This document shows, piece by piece, positions 59,570 through 64,000 of a stretch of DNA of 64,000 bases. The DNA is from an uncultured Prevotellaceae bacterium (GTDB lineage: Bacteria > Bacteroidota > Bacteroidia > Bacteroidales > Bacteroidaceae): the NCBI GenBank assembly GCA_900315565.1, contig OMZS01000015.1, positions 1 to 64,000 on the forward strand. Reading direction: 5' to 3'. Position 1 is the first letter of the stretch. Each line of letters starts with the position of its first letter. The position numbers were made by a program, and so were the translations under genes. Under the pieces are notes generated by a model that did no database searches, was not told where the DNA came from, and worked only from the letters and a program-made list of their open reading frames with translations.

Positions 59570-60655
59570 TTATTTCACTCCGAACTTGTAGATTGTCCGC
59601 TGTGTGTATTTCACGCCGGGGTTAAGAATCACCGAGGGGAAGTACGGACGGTTGGGTGAATCGGGGAAGTGCTGGCACTCCAGACAAATGGAAGAGCGGC
59701 GGGGGAATGTAGCGCCATGCTGACCAGAAATGCCCGAACCGAAGTTGTCGGTGTAAAGCTGAATGCCGGGTTCTGTGGTGAGCACGTCGAGTGTGCGTCC
59801 GCTGTTGGGGTCTGTGATGCGTGCGGCAAAGGTAAGCTCGCCTTCCTCGTGCTTGTTCAGAACGTAGCAGTGGTCGTAGCCTGAGCCGTTCTTAATCTGC
59901 TCGTTGTCAGCGTCAATCTCGAGTCCAATGGCTTTGGGAGTGCGGAAATCGAACGGTGTGCCTTCTACTTTCAGAATCTCGCCAGTAGGAATGCTGGTGT
60001 TGTCGATGGGGAGATAGAAGTCGGCATTGATTTCGCAAATCTGGTCTTCGATGGTCGGAGTGGGGTTGGCAATACCCTGAATGCTGAAGAAAGCGTGGTG
60101 AGTAAGGTTGATGATGGTGCGCTTGTTGCTGGTAGCCTGATATTTGATAACCAATTCGTTATCGTCAGTAAACGTGTAGGCAACCCAAACTTCTACTTCG
60201 CCCGTGAAACCTTCTTCGCCGTAAGAGCTGATGTATTTCAGTACGGCAGCCTGCTCGTTGATGCGGGTAACGTCCCAAACGCGCATGTGGAAACCTGTTG
60301 GTCCGCCGTGAAGGTGATTGGGACCGTCGTTGAGAGCCAGCTGATACTGTTTGCCGTTGAGCTGGAACTTGCCTTCCTTGATGCGGTTGCCAAAGCGGCC
60401 GATAAGAGTGCTCAAGTAAGGCTCGGGGCTGTTGATGACATCCTGAATGTTATCGTGTCCTTGAATAACGTTGGCCACGTTGCCGTCTTTGTCGGGAACC
60501 ATGATGGCTACGAGAGCGCCGCCATAGTTTGTGAAAGCCACTTCATATCCAAGCTTGTTTTTCAGGATATATAAATCTGTGTTTTTACCGTTGACAGTGG
60601 TCTGAAAATCCTCTTGTTTCAGGCCACAAAGATTTTCTGTTTCCATTGTGCTCAT
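59570..60655 (-). CDS. galM: Aldose 1-epimerase, cytoplasmic
   Basis: A 361-residue mutarotase without a signal peptide. Catalytic His in NLTHHAFFSIQG and Glu in TTEPGIQLYTDN, with LHGGPTGFHMRVWDV, fit GalM. Converts beta- to alpha-galactose for GalK. First gene of the galactose unit. MSTMETEN leaves two possible ATG starts (60655 and 60646); the first is shown. Confidence 0.93.
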   Translation of the reverse strand: MSTMETENLCGLKQEDFQTTVNGKNTDLYILKNKLGYEVAFTNYGGALVAIMVPDKDGNVANVIQGHDNIQDVINSPEPYLSTLIGRFGNRIKEGKFQLNGKQYQLALNDGPNHLHGGPTGFHMRVWDVTRINEQAAVLKYISSYGEEGFTGEVEVWVAYTFTDDNELVIKYQATSNKRTIINLTHHAFFSIQGIANPTPTIEDQICEINADFYLPIDNTSIPTGEILKVEGTPFDFRTPKAIGLEIDADNEQIKNGSGYDHCYVLNKHEEGELTFAARITDPNSGRTLDVLTTEPGIQLYTDNFGSGISGQHGATFPRRSSICLECQHFPDSPNRPYFPSVILNPGVKYTQRTIYKFGVK

Positions 60656-60786
60656 AATTTATAAAAGTTTTTTGGTTACTTATTAAAATATATGTTTTGC
60701 AAAGTAACTGAAAATTTTTGAGAAACACAAAAGAAAAAACAAAAAAGTGACCACCGTAGGGGTTAAAAATATGTAAATTGCAAGAA

Positions 60787-62118
60787 TCACGACAGTAAGT
60801 CGGCCACCACATAGCTGCTGCCCCCCACAAAAATGAAGTCGTCGGGGCCTGCTTCGCTCATGGCTTGCCGATAAGCGTCTTTGACGTTGGGGAAGGCTGT
60901 GCCATGAAGCCCGAGAGCTGTGGCTTTCTCGAGGATTCTTTGTTCGGGAATGGCACGTTTCGACTGTGCCTTGGTGAAATAGTACACCGCGTCTTTGGGC
61001 AGCATGGTCAGCACGGTGTCGATGTCTTTGTCGTCAACCATTCCGAAAACCATGCGCAGCTGCTTGCAGGGCTGGTTTTTGATTTGTGGCGCCAGATACT
61101 GCCATCCGCCCACGTTGTGGCCTGTGTCGCAAATGGCCAACGGCCTCTGATGAATGGTCTGCCAGCGGCCTACAAGTCCGGTTGTCTCGCATACTTGGGC
61201 AAACCCATTGGCAATATCGGCCCTTCCTACGGCAGGAAGCAGGGCCACGGCAGCAAGAATGGTGTTGGTGTTTTTCTCCTGATAGTTTCCTCCCAACTGT
61301 CCTACAAGGGTGCCGAAGTTGCGAGTCAGATAGTTTCGTCCGCCTTGGTTGTTGGATGACGACGAAATCACCTCGGCGATGTCTTCTGCAAAATAAATGG
61401 GGGAGCCCACCAGACGAGCTTTCTCTTCGAATACAGGCCGTGTTTCGGCAGTAGTCTCGCCAATAACCACAGGCACGTTTCTTTTCATGATGCCCGCTTT
61501 CTCGGCCGCAATCTCAGCCAGCGTGTTGCCCAGAAATTGTGTGTGGTCGAACGAAATGTTGGTGATGATGCTCAGTATGGGTGTAATGATGTTGGTGCAG
61601 TCCAATCGTCCGCCAAGCCCCACTTCCACCACAGCAATATCCACCTGCTGGTCGGCAAAATACTTAAAAGCCATGGCCGTGGCCAGCTCGAAAAAAGAAG
61701 GGTAGAGGCGTTGATTATTATTTGTAGAATAATCGTCGTTGGTGATTAATGGCTCATCGTTGCTTGTTGAACTTTCGTTGTTCCACTTGATGAAATCGTC
61801 CACAAAATCGATGACGTATTTCTCGCTGATTGTCTGACCGTTAACGCGGATTCGTTCACGGAAATCTACAATATGTGGCGAGGTGTAGAGACCCACCTTG
61901 AAACCTGCTTGCTGAAGAATGGCAGCCAGCGTGTGCGAACAAGATCCCTTGCCGTTGGTGCCAGCTACGTGAATGGTTTTATACTGGCGATGCGGATGGC
62001 CATAGTGCTCATCCAGAGCTTCGGTGGTTTGCAGGCCAGGCTTATAAGCAACGGCACCGATGTGTTCGAACATCGGTGTCACGTTGTATAAATAATGGAT
62101 GGTTTCTTGGTAGGTCAT
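60787..62118 (-). CDS. folC: Folylpolyglutamate/dihydrofolate synthase
   Basis: A 443-residue Mur ligase-like enzyme adding glutamate to folates. P-loop GTNGKGSCS at 53-61, SPHIVDFRERI near 80-90, and the SFFE catalytic region near 141 are intact. Residues about 113-137 form an Asn/Ser/Asp-rich insert not expected in the family. Followed upstream by dnaJ with a 15-base gap. Confidence 0.94.
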   Translation of the reverse strand: MTYQETIHYLYNVTPMFEHIGAVAYKPGLQTTEALDEHYGHPHRQYKTIHVAGTNGKGSCSHTLAAILQQAGFKVGLYTSPHIVDFRERIRVNGQTISEKYVIDFVDDFIKWNNESSTSNDEPLITNDDYSTNNNQRLYPSFFELATAMAFKYFADQQVDIAVVEVGLGGRLDCTNIITPILSIITNISFDHTQFLGNTLAEIAAEKAGIMKRNVPVVIGETTAETRPVFEEKARLVGSPIYFAEDIAEVISSSSNNQGGRNYLTRNFGTLVGQLGGNYQEKNTNTILAAVALLPAVGRADIANGFAQVCETTGLVGRWQTIHQRPLAICDTGHNVGGWQYLAPQIKNQPCKQLRMVFGMVDDKDIDTVLTMLPKDAVYYFTKAQSKRAIPEQRILEKATALGLHGTAFPNVKDAYRQAMSEAGPDDFIFVGGSSYVVADLLS

Positions 62119-62133
62119 GCTGATAGCTGTTGA

Positions 62134-63285
62134 CTACGAGAAATAGTTTTTGAATTTCTCGAAGATGGATTTCTTGGTTTGTGAGTCGCCTTTGAAGTTG
62201 TCGCTCTTCTGCATCTCTTCGAGGGCGTCTTTTTCCTGCCGGCTCAGGGTTTTCGGCACATAAACGCTGACATTCACTACCAGGTCGCCTGTGCCTCGGC
62301 CGTAGCCTTGCACGGCGGGCAGTCCTTTGCCCCTCAGGCGGAAGGTTTTTCCGGGCTGTGTGCCTGGCTCTATTTTGATTTTGGCTTTGGTGCCCTCGAT
62401 GGTGGGAATCTCCACACTGCCTCCGAGTGCTGCCGTGGGGAAGTCGAGCAGCAGGTTGTAAATCACGTCGCTATTGTCGCGTACAAAGGTGTCGTTGGGC
62501 TCTTCGTCGATAAACACCTGGATGTCGCCCGAAATGCCATTGTGCTTGCCTGCGTTGCCCTTGCCGGGCACGTTGACCACCATGCCCGAGGCCACACCGG
62601 CAGGAATCTTGATTTCGACTACTTCCTCGCCTTTCACGATGCCTTCGCCGTGGCAATGCTGACATTTGTTTTTTATAATCTTTCCTTCGCCGCCACAGGT
62701 GGGACAAACACTTTGTGTCTGCATCAGTCCAAACAGGCTCTGGGTGGTGCGGGTCACCACTCCGCTTCCGTGACACGTAGGACATGTTTCGGAACTGCTG
62801 CCAGCCTCGGCTCCCGTGCCATGACAATGGCTGCATTGCACGTCTTTCTTCACCTTGAACTTCTTGGTGACACCCGATGCTACTTCCTGCAAGTTGAGGC
62901 GTACCTTCAGTCGCAAGTCGCTGCCACGGTATTGAGCCCGCTGGCCGCCTCCGCCGCCAAAGCCTCCAAAACCAGAGCGGCCACCAAAGATGTCGCCAAA
63001 CATGGAGAAGATGTCATCCATGGAGAATCCGCCGCTAAATCCGCCAAAGCCGCCGCCCATGTTGAGACCGTCGAAGCCAAATTGGTCGTACTGCTGGCGT
63101 TTCTGCGGGTCGTGCAACACATCATAGGCCTCGGCAGCCTCCTTGAATTTCTCTTCGGCTTCCTTGCTGCCCGGGTTGCGGTCGGGGTGATATTTGATGG
63201 CTATCTTGCGGTAGGCCTTCTTAATTTCGTCTTCCGAGGCGTTTTTCTCTACTCCCAGCACCTCGTAATAATCTCTTTTTGCCAT
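62134..63285 (-). CDS. dnaJ: Chaperone DnaJ
   Basis: A 383-residue type I Hsp40. J-domain with HPD near residues 33-35, a Gly/Phe-rich stretch ([16 protein letters not shown]), four zinc motifs ([32 protein letters not shown]), and C-terminal substrate domains. Stimulates DnaK ATPase. In operon with grpE, 32 bases upstream; dnaK is elsewhere. Confidence 0.97.
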   Translation of the reverse strand: MAKRDYYEVLGVEKNASEDEIKKAYRKIAIKYHPDRNPGSKEAEEKFKEAAEAYDVLHDPQKRQQYDQFGFDGLNMGGGFGGFSGGFSMDDIFSMFGDIFGGRSGFGGFGGGGGQRAQYRGSDLRLKVRLNLQEVASGVTKKFKVKKDVQCSHCHGTGAEAGSSSETCPTCHGSGVVTRTTQSLFGLMQTQSVCPTCGGEGKIIKNKCQHCHGEGIVKGEEVVEIKIPAGVASGMVVNVPGKGNAGKHNGISGDIQVFIDEEPNDTFVRDNSDVIYNLLLDFPTAALGGSVEIPTIEGTKAKIKIEPGTQPGKTFRLRGKGLPAVQGYGRGTGDLVVNVSVYVPKTLSRQEKDALEEMQKSDNFKGDSQTKKSIFEKFKNYFS

Positions 63286-63317
63286 AATGGTAAAGGGCTA
63301 TTGATAGTTGTTTGGGT

Positions 63318-63938
63318 CTATTGTCCTACTGCCACTTTGGCATGACGTATGACTTTGTCGTTGAGCATGTAACCAGTCTGCACGCAGTCGATTACCTTGC
63401 CCTTCTTGTCGTCGCCCATGCCGGGCACCATGGCGATGGCCTCGTGGAAATCTACGTCAAAGTCTTTGTTTTCGGTCTCAATTTTCTTTACGCCCAGGCC
63501 TTCAAGTGTCTTGATGAACTTCTTGAATATCAGGTCCATGCCCTCTTTGATGGCCACGGGATCGTCGGTTTCGTTGGCAATGGCCCGCTCAAAATCGTCG
63601 AGCACAGGCAGAATGGCCGTAATGGTTTTCTCGCCTCCGTTCAGAATCAGCTCGGCCTTTTCTTTCAGGGTGCGTTTTTTGTAGTTCTCAAACTCGGCCT
63701 GCTTGTAGAGCATCTGCTGTTTCAGGTTTTCAATCTCGGCCAGGGCCACGTCGAGCGGGTCTTTTTCTTCCTCTTTCTCTGCCTCTTTCGGTTGGTCGTG
63801 GTCGGGGGTCTCGTCCTGTTCTGAGGTTTCTGCAGTACGCTCTTCCTGTGTGTTCTCTGCGGTTTGTTCCTCGTTCAGTTTTTCTTCATGCTCGTCGAGG
63901 TTGCCGTCTTCAATATTGATTTTCTTTTCTTCGCTCAT
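63318..63938 (-). CDS. grpE: Nucleotide exchange factor GrpE
   Basis: A 206-residue GrpE. The first about 75 residues are very acidic and unstructured (EEKLNEEQTAENTQEERTAE); a long coiled coil and the beta-wing domain with the signature DGMDLIFKKFIKTLEGLGV-like sequence (EGMDLIFKKFIKTLEGLGV) follow, ending in RHAKVAVGQ. Releases ADP from DnaK. Its promoter lies at or beyond the window edge. Confidence 0.96.
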   Translation of the reverse strand: MSEEKKINIEDGNLDEHEEKLNEEQTAENTQEERTAETSEQDETPDHDQPKEAEKEEEKDPLDVALAEIENLKQQMLYKQAEFENYKKRTLKEKAELILNGGEKTITAILPVLDDFERAIANETDDPVAIKEGMDLIFKKFIKTLEGLGVKKIETENKDFDVDFHEAIAMVPGMGDDKKGKVIDCVQTGYMLNDKVIRHAKVAVGQ

Positions 63939-64000
63939 AGCTTTATAATGATTATTTGTTCTTTTTTTTCAGGTTTCTACACTTCCGAATGCAAAAACCA

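Noticed and set aside
1-64000. tRNA, rRNA, insertion sequences, prophage or plasmid functions
   Set aside because: No tRNA-like cloverleaf words, rRNA segments, transposase, integrase or conjugation gene was noticed in any spacer or frame.

Overview
The window is a stretch of ordinary chromosome from a Bacteroidales bacterium, most likely a Prevotella-like member of the Prevotellaceae. The reasons are: promoters of the Bacteroidetes type (TTTG/TTG, about 20 bases, TAnnTTTG) in front of many genes; Bacteroidales families such as DUF4251, Porin_O_P and a Nudix-type AraR; a PPi-dependent phosphofructokinase; and a Tat system with TatA and TatC only. I see no phage, transposase, integrase, CRISPR array, rRNA or tRNA. 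Genes are intact and packed into short operons; no frameshift was found.

Layout. 0.2-0.7 kb: MaoC-like dehydratase. 0.8-5.9 kb (minus): DUF4251 lipoprotein, MgtC-like protein, TatA, TatC, a NapH/NapG-like polyferredoxin and a Tat-signal aldo/keto reductase lipoprotein with ferredoxin motifs. This is a redox unit encoded beside its probable exporter. 6.2 kb: exported nitroreductase. 7.1-12.3 kb (minus): dcuB, periplasmic asparaginase, porin and aspA, a coherent route from asparagine to aspartate to fumarate with dicarboxylate exchange. 12.6-14.4 kb: AraC regulator and EamA exporter. 14.4-20.9 kb (minus): a six-gene operon with an acyltransferase, a large amidase/golvesin-domain protein, YgiQ and a PP2C-like protein. 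21.1-27.5 kb (plus): pfp, GH25 lysozyme, pheT, yebC and a TSCPD protein. 27.7-31.1 kb: two paralogous lipoproteins, lepA and a Crp/Fnr regulator. 31.3-36.3 kb (minus): two paralogous acyl-CoA synthetases and glyA. 36.6-42.6 kb (plus): nucleoside transporter, BFN-UVR protein, rsmE, DUF4836-like lipoprotein and an ABC/FtsX-like pair. 42.7-45.2 kb (minus): tkt-rpiB. 45.3-55.9 kb (minus): the arabinose locus (lipoprotein aldose epimerase, Na+/sugar symporter, AraR, AraD, AraA, AraB, GH51 arabinofuranosidase, DUF4468-like protein), whose product feeds the adjacent tkt/rpiB pentose phosphate genes. 56.8-60.7 kb (minus): galactose genes (galM, MFS transporter, galK). 60.8-63.9 kb (minus): folC, dnaJ and grpE.

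The least explained material is non-coding. Many spacers hold very short tandem repeats with strict 7, 8, 10 or 21 bp periods. They usually begin at, or even contain, the stop codon of the upstream gene: tatC, ygiQ, rsmE, a DUF4836-like gene, araA, araB, pheT, crp and a lipoprotein gene. Two 21-bp arrays about 50 kb apart share one unit and a TCTAGA-centred palindrome. A strong promoter at 56.2 kb drives a short transcript with only tiny ORFs, including a 27-residue hydrophobic peptide. I regard the repeat families, the tiny-ORF transcript and the Tat-linked polyferredoxin with an internal signal-like segment as the items most worth following up.
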